Positions 1-8,600 of a stretch of DNA of 64,000 bases are shown here, piece by piece (position 1 is the stretch's first letter; each line of letters begins with the position of its first letter). The stretch is taken from NCBI RefSeq assembly GCF_014650895.1, contig NZ_BMVV01000014.1, forward strand, positions 1 to 64,000, written 5' to 3'. A program made the translations under genes and the position numbers. This DNA comes from Streptomyces omiyaensis (GTDB taxonomy: Bacteria; Actinomycetota; Actinomycetes; Streptomycetales; Streptomycetaceae). Below the pieces are notes generated by a model. It was not told the origin of the DNA, did no database searches, and worked only from the letters and a program-made list of their open reading frames with translations.

Positions 1-127
1 GTATCGCGGGCACGCTCGCAGCCAGGCTCGCCGCCGCGCGCCGGGATCGGAAGACGGCCGCGGCGATCCGGGGGGGGGGGCGAGGGACGGGCGGGGGCGG
101 AGAGCGGGACACGGCTCCGGGATACCG

Positions 128-169
128 CTCCGGGGCCGTACCCGCGCTGCCGCGGGTACGGCCCCGGAG
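128..169 (-). terminator. hairpin terminator of the GDT1 gene
   Basis: A perfect 19-bp stem (left arm 128-146, right arm 151-169) closes on the 4-nt loop ctgc, 20 bases beyond the stop codon of the leftward exporter gene. No U tract follows, which is usual for Streptomyces terminators. A run of ten G residues near 70-79 is the only other notable feature between the left edge and this hairpin. Confidence 0.8.
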
Positions 170-188
170 GGGGAGCGGCCGGAGGCGG

Positions 189-773
189 TCAGCCGGTGAA
201 GACCTCGACGAGCGACCAGATCGCGAGCCCCGCCATGCAGACGCCGCCGACGCGCTGGACGGTCTTGAGCGGGACGCGCTTGGCGATGAAGCGGCCGGCG
301 ACCAGGGCCAGGGCGGAGACCGAGGTGAGGGCGAGGAAGGAGCCGATCGCGGTCGACGCCGTGCCGTTGGTGGCGGCGAGGTTGGCCGTGGTGATCTGCG
401 TGAGGTCGCCCCACTCGCTGATGAAGACGGCCATGAACGCGGTGGAGAAGACCGGCCAGAAGCCGGTGACGGTCTTGCCGCCCGCGTCCTCCTCGTCGTC
501 GTCGCCCCCGCCGCGCAGCAGGATGAACGCGCCGAAGCCGAACATCAGCGCGGAGACGAGTTTGACGGTCCAGCCGGGGAGCAGCCCGAGGAGGCTGCCG
601 GCGCCGACGGCGATGGCGACGTGCACCGCGAAGGCCGCGGAGGTGCCGAACCACACGTACAGGGGACGCATGCGCGTGCCCATGGCGAGCGACGCGAACA
701 TCGTCTTGTCGGGAAGCTCGGCGAGGAAGATGAGCCCGAAGGCGGTGACGATCGCCAAGGGGTCGAGGTGCAT
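189..773 (-). CDS. TMEM165/GDT1 (UPF0016) family Mn2+/Ca2+ exporter
   Basis: A 194-residue integral membrane protein with the two signature motifs of the cation/Ca2+ exchanger CaCA2 family: ELPDKT at residues 19-24 and EWGDLT at 120-125. Each lies in the first helix of an inverted three-helix repeat, and the halves are joined by an acidic Gly/Asp/Glu loop near 88-97. Family members (MneA, bacterial GDT1, yeast Gdt1) export Mn2+ or exchange Ca2+. The acidic motif residues bind the cation. The upstream yybP-ykoY riboswitch independently points to manganese. The gene is monocistronic, with a strong hairpin behind it. Substrate is inferred from family and riboswitch. Confidence 0.9.
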   Translation of the reverse strand: MHLDPLAIVTAFGLIFLAELPDKTMFASLAMGTRMRPLYVWFGTSAAFAVHVAIAVGAGSLLGLLPGWTVKLVSALMFGFGAFILLRGGGDDDEEDAGGKTVTGFWPVFSTAFMAVFISEWGDLTQITTANLAATNGTASTAIGSFLALTSVSALALVAGRFIAKRVPLKTVQRVGGVCMAGLAIWSLVEVFTG

Positions 774-894
774 ACCGGCGCTCTCTGCTCGGTCCGGGCC
801 CCGCGGCCCCGCACGACACCTCGGTGGGCGACGGGAGGACCACTCGGCCCGGCATGACGGACCACGCCCACGGAGGTGCGGGCGCGGTGATGCC

Positions 895-1003
895 TGGCCG
901 AAGGTCTCGCCCGTCCGCGTCGTGCGCGGACCCGGTCACCGGGAACCCGGGGGCTCCAGTGTGTCGACGACCGGTTCGCAGGGCTACTCCCCTTCGCTGT
1001 CCC
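895..1003 (-). promoter_or_regulatory. yybP-ykoY manganese riboswitch
   Basis: Read on the minus strand, the leader of the exporter gene holds the conserved loop GGGGAGTAGC (983-992) and the 3' element CGAGACCTTCG. The segment CGAAGG (991-996) pairs with CCTTCG (899-904) to form helix P1. These two loops are the Mn2+-binding signature of the yybP-ykoY class, which commonly turns on exporters when Mn2+ is high. A -10-like TACACT at 1005-1010 would start transcription almost exactly at the aptamer. Confidence 0.85.
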
Positions 1004-1031
1004 CAGTGTAGCCGATGGATCACCGAGGCCG

Positions 1032-1090
1032 TAGACACTGTCTATGAGGATCCGTAGACAGTGTCTACGCGGACTGGTAGACAGTGTCCA
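1032..1090. promoter_or_regulatory. three phased TetR operators
   Basis: Three copies of a 13-bp palindrome stand at 1032-1044 (TAGACACTGTCTA), 1055-1067 (TAGACAGTGTCTA) and 1078-1090 (TAGACAGTGTCCA, one arm imperfect). Start-to-start spacing is exactly 23 bp. The third copy runs into the start codon of the TetR gene, and the first approaches the promoter of the divergent exporter gene. They are the obvious autoregulatory sites for the adjacent TetR protein. Confidence 0.85.
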
Positions 1091-1764
1091 TGTCTCACCC
1101 TGCACCTCAGGATCACTCCGGCCGCCGCACCCGTCCCCAGGCCCCGCCCGACGGAGGGACTCCGCCCGGTGGCGAGGCCGACCGCGGCGGACTGCGGGAG
1201 CGGCTCGTCCGGGCCGGCGTCGCCCTCGTCGACGCCGAGGGCGCCCAGGCGCTCTCCCTGCGCGAGATCGCCCGCCGCGCCGGGGTCTCCCACGGAGCAC
1301 CCCGCCGCTGGTTCCCCACCCACCTCGACCTGCTCTCGGCCATCGCGCGCGAGGGCTTCGCCGAACTCGCCGCCCGCGCCGCCGAGGCCGACCGGGAGGC
1401 CACCGGGACGGCCGCCGGTCCCCGCGCGCGGATCGAGGCCCTCGCCCGCGCCTACCTCGCCCACGCCGACGAGCGGCGCGGCATGTACGAGCTGATGTTC
1501 CGTCACGACCTGCTGGAGAGCGGTCGGCCGGGGTTGCGGGAGACCAGCCTGCCGCTCTTCGCCCGCCTCACCGCCCTCGTCGCCGAACTCCGCCCCGGCG
1601 CCGACCCGGTCGCCGCCGCCGGCGCGCTCTGGGCCAACCTGCACGGCCTCGCCCAGCTCCGCCACTGGGGCAGCCTCCCGCTCGCCACCGGCTCCGACGA
1701 CCCCGAGCCGCTCGTCCGGGCCGCCCTCGACGCCCACCTCGGCCCGGCGGAGAGCAGCCCGTGA
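1090..1764 (+). CDS. TetR/AcrR family repressor of the adjacent efflux gene
   Basis: A 224-residue TetR-type regulator. A proline-rich, low-complexity N-terminus of about 35 residues precedes a typical HTH containing SLREIARRAGVSHGAPRRWF. The remaining helical C-terminus is the ligand-binding and dimer domain. The start is set at ATG 1090, although GTG 1084 is also in frame. No Shine-Dalgarno sequence precedes either, and TAGACA at 1078 could act as -10, so the mRNA is probably leaderless. The stop overlaps the start of the downstream transporter (GTGA), indicating translational coupling. It is inferred to repress the pair through the three palindromes upstream. The ligand is unknown. Confidence 0.85.
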   Translation: MSHPAPQDHSGRRTRPQAPPDGGTPPGGEADRGGLRERLVRAGVALVDAEGAQALSLREIARRAGVSHGAPRRWFPTHLDLLSAIAREGFAELAARAAEADREATGTAAGPRARIEALARAYLAHADERRGMYELMFRHDLLESGRPGLRETSLPLFARLTALVAELRPGADPVAAAGALWANLHGLAQLRHWGSLPLATGSDDPEPLVRAALDAHLGPAESSP

Positions 1765-3206
1765 GCACCACCACCGCCACCCGGACCGCCGCGCCCGCCC
1801 GCACCCTCGCCTGCAGCGTCACGGGCGCCGCCGTCGTCGCCCTCGACGGCACCGTCCTGACCCTCGCCCAGCCCGAGCTCCAGCGGGACCTGCACACCGG
1901 CGTCGCCCAGGTCCAGTGGACCGGCACCGGCTACCTGATCGCCGTCGCGAGCCTCCTCGTCCTCGCCGGGCGGCTCGGCGACCGCCACGGCCACCACCGG
2001 GTCTTCGCCCTCGGCTCCCTCGGCTTCGCCGCCGTGTCGGCCGCGATCGCCCTCGCCCCGGACATCGGCACCGTCGTGCTGCTCCGCGTCCTCCAGGGGA
2101 TCTGCGGGGCCCTGCTCCAGCCCGCCACCCTCGGCATGCTCCGGACCGCCTGCCCGCCGGACCGGCTCACCGGGCCCCTCGCGCTGCGCACCGGCGCCAT
2201 CGGGCTCGCCGCCGCGGCCGGCCCCCTGCTCGGCGGCGCCCTGGTCTCCGCGTACGGCTGGCGCGCGGTCTTCCTCCTCGGCGTGCCCCCGACGCTCGCC
2301 GCCGGTCTCCTCGCCCTCACCGTCCGCGGGCCCCGCCGCGCGGAGGGCCCGCCGCGCGCCCGCGCGGGCGGCGATCCGCTGGGCGCCCTGCTCCTCGCCG
2401 CCTCGCTCGGCCTCCTCGTCCACGGACTCGTCACCCTCCCGCACCCCGGCGCCGGCGGCCGGGCCGCCGTCACCCTCGCCGCCTCGGCGGCCGCCGCCCT
2501 CGCCCTCGTCCGCCACGAGCGGCGCGCCGCGGACCCGCTGCTGCCGCCCGCGCTGCTGGGGAGCCGGCCGGTGGCCGCCGGCCTCGGCGCGCTGCTCGCC
2601 GCCTCCGCCGCGCTCTTTGGCACCCTCTTCGTCCTCACGTACTTCCTCCAGGAGACGCAGCGCCTCGACCCGCTGGACACCGCGCTCCGCCTCCTCCCGC
2701 TCGCCGCCCTGATGGTGGGCGGCGCCGCGCTCTGCCCGCCGCTCACGCGCCGCTTCGGTCCCCGGACGGTCGCCCTCGCGGGAGGCGCGCTGCTCACCGG
2801 CGGCGTCCTGGTGCTCGCCCGGCTCGACACGGACGCGGGCGCCGTCGCGACCGGCACGGGGGCGGCCCTGCTCGGCGCCGGTTTCGTGACCCTCATGGTC
2901 ACCGCGACCGCCGCCGTCGTCCGCCACGCCCCCGAGGCACACGCCGGGGTCGCCGGAGGGCTCCAGCAGACCGCGATGAACACCGGTCCCGCCCTCGGTA
3001 CCGCCACCGCCGCCCTCCTCCTGGCCCTCGTCCCCGCGGGCGGCTTCGTCCCGGCGCGCGGTGCGGCGCTCCCGGTCCTCGCGCTGCTCGCGGCCCTCAC
3101 CCTGCCCGCCGCCCTCGCCCTCCCGGCGGCGACCGGCGGCCGGGGGCCCGGGACACGCCGGTCCGCGGCACACCGGGCACGCCGCCCGTTCTGCGTACGA
3201 TCATGA
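1761..3206 (+). CDS. MFS transporter, DHA2 (EmrB/QacA) type drug efflux
   Basis: A 481-residue multi-helix transporter. The N-terminal segment VVALDGTVLTLAQPEL, the motif A GRLGDRHGHHRVF and the motif C region LLGGALVSAYGWRAVF are typical of 14-helix drug:H+ antiporters. The GTG start overlaps the TetR stop by four bases (GTGA), so the two genes form a coupled operon. The context suggests export of the compound sensed by the TetR protein. That compound cannot be told from sequence. Confidence 0.88.
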   Translation: MSTTTATRTAAPARTLACSVTGAAVVALDGTVLTLAQPELQRDLHTGVAQVQWTGTGYLIAVASLLVLAGRLGDRHGHHRVFALGSLGFAAVSAAIALAPDIGTVVLLRVLQGICGALLQPATLGMLRTACPPDRLTGPLALRTGAIGLAAAAGPLLGGALVSAYGWRAVFLLGVPPTLAAGLLALTVRGPRRAEGPPRARAGGDPLGALLLAASLGLLVHGLVTLPHPGAGGRAAVTLAASAAAALALVRHERRAADPLLPPALLGSRPVAAGLGALLAASAALFGTLFVLTYFLQETQRLDPLDTALRLLPLAALMVGGAALCPPLTRRFGPRTVALAGGALLTGGVLVLARLDTDAGAVATGTGAALLGAGFVTLMVTATAAVVRHAPEAHAGVAGGLQQTAMNTGPALGTATAALLLALVPAGGFVPARGAALPVLALLAALTLPAALALPAATGGRGPGTRRSAAHRARRPFCVRS

Positions 3207-3207
3207 A

Positions 3208-4332
3208 ATGCACGCAGCTGGCCCCCGGCCCCGGCCCGCCACCGGGACCCGGACCCAGTTCAACCTCGGCCGCGCCCTGCCCGTCCTCGTCATGGTCCTG
3301 GTCGTCGTCGCCGACCTGATCACCCCCGACGCCGACCGCGTCGACCGGCTCCTCATCACCGTCCCGGCCCTCGCCGCCGCCACCTGGGGCGTGTACGGCA
3401 CCATCGGCATGGGCCTCGTCGCCATGGCGCTGCGGGCGCTGCTCGTCGTCGCCCGGGGCGAACCCGAAGACCTCCTCGCCAGCGAGGGCCTGATCCTCGG
3501 CATCACCGCCGCCTCCGCCTGGGTCAGCGCCGTCCGCACCCGCAACGAGCGCGACCTCGCCGAGGTGACCGCCGTCGCCGACGTCGTCCAGCGGGTCGTG
3601 CTCCGCCCGCTGCCGCCCCGCCTCGGGCACGCCGAACTCCACCTGCTGTACGTCGCCGCCGCGGCGAAGGCCCGCATCGGCGGCGACTTCTACGAGGCCG
3701 TGAAGATCCCCGGAGCCGTGCGGATCATGCTCGGCGACGTCCAGGGCAAGGGCCTGGGCGCCGTGGAGACCGCCTCCGTCCTCCTCGGCGCCTTCCGCTC
3801 CACCGCGTACGACGCCCCCGACCTCCCCGCCCTCGCCGACCGGCTCGACGAGGGCCTCTCCCGCTACGCCGCCTGGGACCCCGAATCCGACGCCGCCGAG
3901 CGCTTCGCCACCGTCGTCCTCGTCGAACTCCCCGACGACCGCGACACCGCCCGCCTCCTCAACTGCGGCCACCCCGCGCCGCTCCTCCAGCACGGCGGCG
4001 AGATCACCACCGTGGAGGTCGCCGAACCCTCGCTGCCCCTCAACCTCGCCGGCCTCGCCGACTCCCGCCACCGCGTCGAGGAGTTCCCCTTCGCCCCCGG
4101 GGACCGGCTGCTGCTCTACACCGACGGCGTCAGCGAGACCCGGGACCGGGCCGGCGTCTTCTACCCCCTGGAGGAGCGCGCCCGCCAGTGGTCCGCGGTC
4201 CCCTCCGCCCAGGTCCCCGAACTGCTCCACCGGGACCTCGCCGCCTACGGCGCCGGGGCCCTCGACGACGACGTCGCCGCCCTGCTCGTCGCCCGCACCG
4301 AAGAGGCCGGAACGCCCCCGGCCTCCCGGTGA
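3208..4332 (+). CDS. membrane-anchored SpoIIE/PP2C-type serine phosphatase
   Basis: A 374-residue protein with an N-terminal hydrophobic region of two to three helices (about residues 21-95) followed by a short linker and a SpoIIE-type PP2C phosphatase domain. Key motifs are AKARIGGDFYEAV and MLGDVQGKGLGAVETA, which hold metal-binding Asp residues, then LLNCGHPAPLL, and LLLYTDGVSETRD near the C-terminus. Such proteins dephosphorylate anti-sigma factor antagonists (STAS proteins). No sensor domain other than the membrane region is seen. The ATG lies 2 bases after the transporter stop, so it may be co-transcribed. Confidence 0.85.
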   Translation: MHAAGPRPRPATGTRTQFNLGRALPVLVMVLVVVADLITPDADRVDRLLITVPALAAATWGVYGTIGMGLVAMALRALLVVARGEPEDLLASEGLILGITAASAWVSAVRTRNERDLAEVTAVADVVQRVVLRPLPPRLGHAELHLLYVAAAAKARIGGDFYEAVKIPGAVRIMLGDVQGKGLGAVETASVLLGAFRSTAYDAPDLPALADRLDEGLSRYAAWDPESDAAERFATVVLVELPDDRDTARLLNCGHPAPLLQHGGEITTVEVAEPSLPLNLAGLADSRHRVEEFPFAPGDRLLLYTDGVSETRDRAGVFYPLEERARQWSAVPSAQVPELLHRDLAAYGAGALDDDVAALLVARTEEAGTPPASR

Positions 4333-4514
4333 CAGGAGCGCGGAAGGGCACCCTCCGTCCCCGGACGCCGGCTCCGGGGCGGTCCGCTGCGCCGGCGCCC
4401 CATTCCGTGCCCCGTGCGCCCTTCGTGCGCTCTGGCCGCTCCCCTCCCGATACGTGAGGCTTGCGTGCGTCCCCAGGACGAACGGCCAGCCCCAGGCGAG
4501 AGGAGCGGGTGCAC

Positions 4515-6377
4515 GTGCCCCAGTCCTTCCCCACCACCGACGGCCCTTCCGAGGCGTTCCCGGGATTCCCCGGACTCGGGGCGGTGCTCACCGAGGCCGA
4601 CGCGGCACGCGTCGCGGCCGAGGGCCTCTGGGCCCCGGGCGGAACGGTCCACCCCGAGGCCGTCCGGTTCGGCCAGACCGTCGTCACCGCCCTCCTCGCC
4701 GACGGAACGCCCCCCGAAGGGTCGCTCCCCGCCGCGCTCGCCGAAAGGATCGCCCGGGTGCGCGGGCTCGCCCTGCCCGGCTACCACCGCGTCGAGACCA
4801 CCGACGGGCTCCGCCTCTCCGCCTTCAGCCTGCGGCAGCTCGGTCCCGGGCCGCACCCCCTCGTCGTCGTCCCCGCCGGCTGGACCCCCTACGGCTGGGC
4901 ACTCCTCCCCGGCGCCTGCCTCGCCCTCGCCCTGCGCGGCTACCACGTCCTCGCCTACACGCCGCGCGGCCTCGGCCTCCCCGGCCTCCCCACCACCTCC
5001 GAGGGGCGCGTCGACGTCGCCGGACCGTACGACGTGGCAGACGGCTCCACCCTCGTCGACTTCGGCATCGAGCACTTCGCCCCCGCCGTCACCGGCTTCC
5101 TCGGCGCGTCGTACGGCTCCGGGATCGGCCGGCTCGTCGCCGCCCACGACGAGCGCGTCGCCGCCGTCGCCGCCCTCAGCACCTGGGGCAACCTCGCCAC
5201 CAGCCTCTACGCCCACCGGACCCGTCACCTCGCCGCCGTGAAGGCCCTCATCGGCCTCACCGGCGGGCCCGTGGAGGAGAGGTTCGACGAGGAGAACCGG
5301 CGGATCCTCGACGACCTCCTGAACGACCGGAACCTCGACGCCGTCGTCCGCTGGGCCGAGCGGCGCTCCCCGGAGACGTACACCGACCTCACCGACGACC
5401 ACGCCACCCCCACCTTCTGCTCGCACACCTGGCACGAGAGCCTCTTCGCGGTGAACCAGACCGTCGCCGCCTTCGACCGGCTCCGCGTCCCCAAGCGGCT
5501 CAACCTGTGGATCGGCGACCACGGGGCCCCCGAGGGCGCCGGCCTGCTCGGCGCGTCCCCCGGCGGACCCGACCCGGTCCTCGACGAGGCCTACGCCTGG
5601 CTCGACCACCACCTCAAGGGCGAGCGCAACGGCGTCGGCGAGTGGGACGAGGTGTGCGCCCAGGTGATGTTCACCTACGTCACCGGGCCCGCCCCGGACC
5701 CGGCCGCGCGCCGGATCGTCGTCCCCGCCGTCCGCGAGTCCCGCCCCACCTGGCAGGACGTCACCACCGGACACGAGGTCCTCGGCCTCACCGGCGACGG
5801 CGCCGGCGGCGCCGACGGACGCCTCGTGCCCGCGGAGCCGGCCGAGGGGACCACCGGATGGCGGCGCACCTTCCTCGCCGGGGTCGACACCGAGGCCACC
5901 GCGATGGACGAACCGCTCCGCACCGGGCAGGCCGAGTGGAAGGGCAGCCCCAAGGTCTACGACACCCGCAAGATCGACCGCAGGCACGCCCTCGCCTGGG
6001 CCACCGAGCCCCTCTCCGCACCCGGCGGAGGCCCCGTCGGGCGCCGGATCCGGGGCGTGCCGCGGCTCCGCCTGACCGTCCGCTCCACCGCCGCCTCGAC
6101 CGGACTCGTCGCCCACCTCTTCGACGTCGCCGAGGACGGCACCGCGCACCTCGTCACCCACGAGCCGCTGAACGTCCACGACCTGGCGCCCGGCCGGGAC
6201 ACCACCGTCACCTGGTGCCTCCAGGCCGCCGCGTACGACGTCCCCGCCGGCCACCGCCTCATGCTGGTCGTCGACAGCAAGGACCCCCTCTACGGCGACG
6301 CCTCCGTCACCTGGACGCGGACGGCCCTCGGTTCGCCGCCCGAGGCCGCTTCCTACCTCGAACTACCCCTCGGATGA
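4515..6377 (+). CDS. CocE/NonD (S15/X-Pro dipeptidyl-peptidase-like) hydrolase
   Basis: A 620-residue alpha/beta hydrolase. The nucleophile elbow is GASYGSG (the GxSYxG pattern of the S15/CocE family). After the catalytic half comes a PepX C-terminal jelly-roll domain, recognised by RLTVRSTAASTGLVAHLFDV, the late VPAGHRLMLVVDS and the final strand. The family includes X-Pro dipeptidyl peptidase, cocaine esterase and glutaryl-7-ACA acylase, so the substrate is open. No signal peptide is seen. GTG 4515 is chosen because AGGAG at 4501-4505 lies 9 bases upstream. GTG 4509 is too close to it. Confidence 0.8.
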   Translation: MPQSFPTTDGPSEAFPGFPGLGAVLTEADAARVAAEGLWAPGGTVHPEAVRFGQTVVTALLADGTPPEGSLPAALAERIARVRGLALPGYHRVETTDGLRLSAFSLRQLGPGPHPLVVVPAGWTPYGWALLPGACLALALRGYHVLAYTPRGLGLPGLPTTSEGRVDVAGPYDVADGSTLVDFGIEHFAPAVTGFLGASYGSGIGRLVAAHDERVAAVAALSTWGNLATSLYAHRTRHLAAVKALIGLTGGPVEERFDEENRRILDDLLNDRNLDAVVRWAERRSPETYTDLTDDHATPTFCSHTWHESLFAVNQTVAAFDRLRVPKRLNLWIGDHGAPEGAGLLGASPGGPDPVLDEAYAWLDHHLKGERNGVGEWDEVCAQVMFTYVTGPAPDPAARRIVVPAVRESRPTWQDVTTGHEVLGLTGDGAGGADGRLVPAEPAEGTTGWRRTFLAGVDTEATAMDEPLRTGQAEWKGSPKVYDTRKIDRRHALAWATEPLSAPGGGPVGRRIRGVPRLRLTVRSTAASTGLVAHLFDVAEDGTAHLVTHEPLNVHDLAPGRDTTVTWCLQAAAYDVPAGHRLMLVVDSKDPLYGDASVTWTRTALGSPPEAASYLELPLG

Positions 6378-6431
6378 AGCGGGTTGAGTACGCCTTGAGG
6401 AGGACGCGGCGCCCGGGGGAGTGCTTCTAGC

Positions 6432-7607
6432 GTGACCCGCGTGAAGCGACTCACCCGGGCGGCCGCGGCCGCCGTACTCGCCTGCTCCCTCGCCCTGTCC
6501 GGCGCCGCCGCCGCCACGGCCTCGGCCCCGGAGGAGGCCACCGCGCCCGTGACGCCGTTCGCGCTGCCGGCCCCGACCGGACCGCACCCGGTCGGCAGCA
6601 CCGTCCTCCCGCTCGTCGACCGCTCCCGCACGGACCCGTGGGTGCCGGCGGCCGACGGGCGCCGCCTCATGGTGACCGTCCACTACCCGGCCGCCCGGCC
6701 CGGCGCGGGCCCCCGCGCCCCCTACGCGACCCGCGAGGAGGCGCGCCGCCTGGCCGAGGGACTCGGAGCGGGCGCCGCCATCCCCGCCGAGGTCCTCGCC
6801 GCCACCCGCACGCACAGCAGGAGCGACGTCCGCCCCGCACCCGGACGCCACCCCCTCGTGCTGCTGTCGCCCGGCTTCTCCGTCTCCCGCTGGACGCTCA
6901 CCCACCTCGCCGAGGACCTCGCCTCCCGCGGCTACGTCGTCGCCTCCGTCGACCACGCCTACGAGTCGTTCGGCACGACCCTGCCCAGCGGCGAGACGCT
7001 CGGCTGCGTCGCCTGCACGGCCCTCGACGAGGAGGGCGTGCCCGGCAGCGTCGTGACGACGACGCGCGCCGCCGACATGCGCTTCGTCCTGGACCGCCTC
7101 ACCGGCCCCGCGCCCGTCTGGCGGTACGCCCGGACGATCGACGCCCGCCGGATCGGGATGGCCGGCCACTCCATCGGCGGCGCGAGCGCCGCCACCACGA
7201 TGGTCGCCGACCGCAGGGTCGACGCCGGGATCGACATGGACGGCGCCTTCTGGGAGGAGCTGCCGCCCGAGGGGCTGCGGGGCCGCCCGTTCCTGATGCT
7301 CGGCACCCACGACTCCGTCCACCTGCCCGGCGGCGAGGACACCAGCTGGGACCGCACGTGGCCGGCCCTCGACGGCTGGAAGCGGTGGCTGACCGTGGCC
7401 GGTGCCACGCACGCCACCTTCACGGACTTCCCGCTGGTCGAACGGCACTTCGGGCTGCCCGCCCCCGACCTCGCCGCGGACCGCGCCGTCGCCCTCACCC
7501 GCGCCTACGTGGCGGCCTTCCTCGACCGCCACCTGCGCGGAGCGCCGGGCCGCCTCCTCGACGGCCCGAGCCCGAAGAACCCGGAGGTCCACTTCCAGAA
7601 CCCGTGA
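6432..7607 (+). CDS. secreted alpha/beta hydrolase, PAF-acetylhydrolase-like
   Basis: A 391-residue protein with a Sec signal peptide (basic start, hydrophobic core of about 18 residues, AxA sites near residues 27-32). The fold is related to platelet-activating-factor acetylhydrolase and dienelactone hydrolase. Visible elements are the oxyanion region LVLLSPGFSVSRW, the nucleophile elbow GMAGHSIGGASA, and a late GATHATFTDF that would supply the catalytic His. The start GTG 6432 has GGGGGAG 10 bases upstream; GTG 6441 is possible. It is likely an extracellular esterase or lipase. The gene converges on a nucleosidase gene. Confidence 0.8.
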   Translation: MTRVKRLTRAAAAAVLACSLALSGAAAATASAPEEATAPVTPFALPAPTGPHPVGSTVLPLVDRSRTDPWVPAADGRRLMVTVHYPAARPGAGPRAPYATREEARRLAEGLGAGAAIPAEVLAATRTHSRSDVRPAPGRHPLVLLSPGFSVSRWTLTHLAEDLASRGYVVASVDHAYESFGTTLPSGETLGCVACTALDEEGVPGSVVTTTRAADMRFVLDRLTGPAPVWRYARTIDARRIGMAGHSIGGASAATTMVADRRVDAGIDMDGAFWEELPPEGLRGRPFLMLGTHDSVHLPGGEDTSWDRTWPALDGWKRWLTVAGATHATFTDFPLVERHFGLPAPDLAADRAVALTRAYVAAFLDRHLRGAPGRLLDGPSPKNPEVHFQNP

Positions 7608-7613
7608 CCCCCG

Positions 7614-7629
7614 CCCGCCCCGGGGCGGG
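7614..7629. terminator. bidirectional terminator
   Basis: A perfect 16-bp palindrome (CCCGCCCCGGGGCGGG) sits between the ends of two converging genes (stops at 7607 and 7637) and could terminate both transcripts. It lacks a U tract. Confidence 0.55.
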
Positions 7630-7636
7630 TCCGCTC

Positions 7637-8224
7637 TCAGAAGCGGTACGCCGGGACGTGCGCCGCCGCCCAGTCGGCCAGCTCGCGGGAGCAGGCGGCG
7701 ACCGACTCGCGCCAGGTGCGGTCGGCGCCCTCGCCGGCCTCGTCGCTCACGTGCTTGACGATCCGCAGCGGGACCCCGGCGAGCTCCGCGGCGGCGGCCA
7801 GGGCGTACCCCTCCATGTCGACCAGCGGCGCCCGCTCGGCGAGCCGACCCCGGGCGGCCTCGTCGGAGATGAACGCGTCCCCGGTGGCGAGGACCACGTC
7901 ACCGCCGTCGGGGAGCGCGATCGGCGCCCCGTACGTCTCGCCGGTCAGCGTCGCGAGCAGCTCGCCGTCCAGGTCGTGCTGGAGGACCGTGCCGACGACG
8001 TGGGTGCCCGTCCAGCCGGGGCGCAGGGCACCGGCGGTGCCGAGGTTGACGATGCCCGAGGGACGCGTTCCCCCGCCCAGGACCGTGGCGAGCGCGGTCG
8101 CCGCGTTCACCTTGCCGATGCCGGTGAGGAGCACGGGCAGGGTGGTGTCGAAGAACTGCGCCTCCTCCTTGACGGCGAGGACGAGCAGCGGTCGGTCGGG
8201 GGCGATGTCTCCCAGGAGTTCCAT
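7637..8224 (-). CDS. phosphorylase-superfamily nucleosidase (MTA/SAH nucleosidase-like)
   Basis: A 195-residue protein of the PNP/UDP superfamily. It shows VLAVKEEAQFF at the N-terminus, the TGIGKVNAA stretch, NLGTAGAL for nucleoside/phosphate-site binding, and VDMEGYALAAAAEL near residue 143, where ME contacts the ribose. The late ISD-like acid is replaced by VKHVSDEAGEG. Length and motifs suit a stand-alone nucleosidase that cleaves 5'-methylthioadenosine, S-adenosylhomocysteine or futalosine-type substrates. Which one is not decidable here. Start ATG 8224. Confidence 0.8.
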   Translation of the reverse strand: MELLGDIAPDRPLLVLAVKEEAQFFDTTLPVLLTGIGKVNAATALATVLGGGTRPSGIVNLGTAGALRPGWTGTHVVGTVLQHDLDGELLATLTGETYGAPIALPDGGDVVLATGDAFISDEAARGRLAERAPLVDMEGYALAAAAELAGVPLRIVKHVSDEAGEGADRTWRESVAACSRELADWAAAHVPAYRF

Positions 8225-8312
8225 GGGCCCCAGGCTATTTCGCCCGCCCCGGGGCCGTACAGCCGGGACGTCCGGGGACGCCCCGCGGGCCGGGCACCCG
8301 GCGGGAGGGCGG

Positions 8313-8525
8313 TCAGCCGAGCGAGCGTCCCCGCTCGGCCAGCGCCTCGCCCAGCACCCGCAGCGCCTTGGGGCCCACGCCGTGCAGGGCGGCGAGCTCG
8401 GCCGCCGGCACGCCCGCGAGCTGGTCGAGCCGGGTGTAGCCGGCCGCGGCCAGGGCCCGGGTGGCGGGCGCGCCGACACCGCGCGGGAAGTCGGTCGCGG
8501 GGCCGTCGGATCCGGTCGTGGTCAT
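8313..8525 (-). CDS. small helix-hairpin-helix protein
   Basis: A 70-residue protein made of helix-hairpin-helix elements: FPRGVGAPATRALAAAGYTRL, then LAALHGVGPKALRVLGEAL with the GVGP hairpin. Such small HhH proteins resemble the DNA-binding end of polymerase or ligase subunits and occur as free-standing genes in Streptomyces. Non-specific DNA binding is expected from the motif. The biological role is unknown. It lies 87 bases upstream of the nucleosidase start and is co-directional with it. Confidence 0.7.
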   Translation of the reverse strand: MTTTGSDGPATDFPRGVGAPATRALAAAGYTRLDQLAGVPAAELAALHGVGPKALRVLGEALAERGRSLG

Positions 8526-8600
8526 GCGCCGATCCTGCCACGGCCGGACCGCGCCCGCGCGTGCTTCGGGCGGGTTCCGCCGCGCCGGCGTTCGCCGGGG

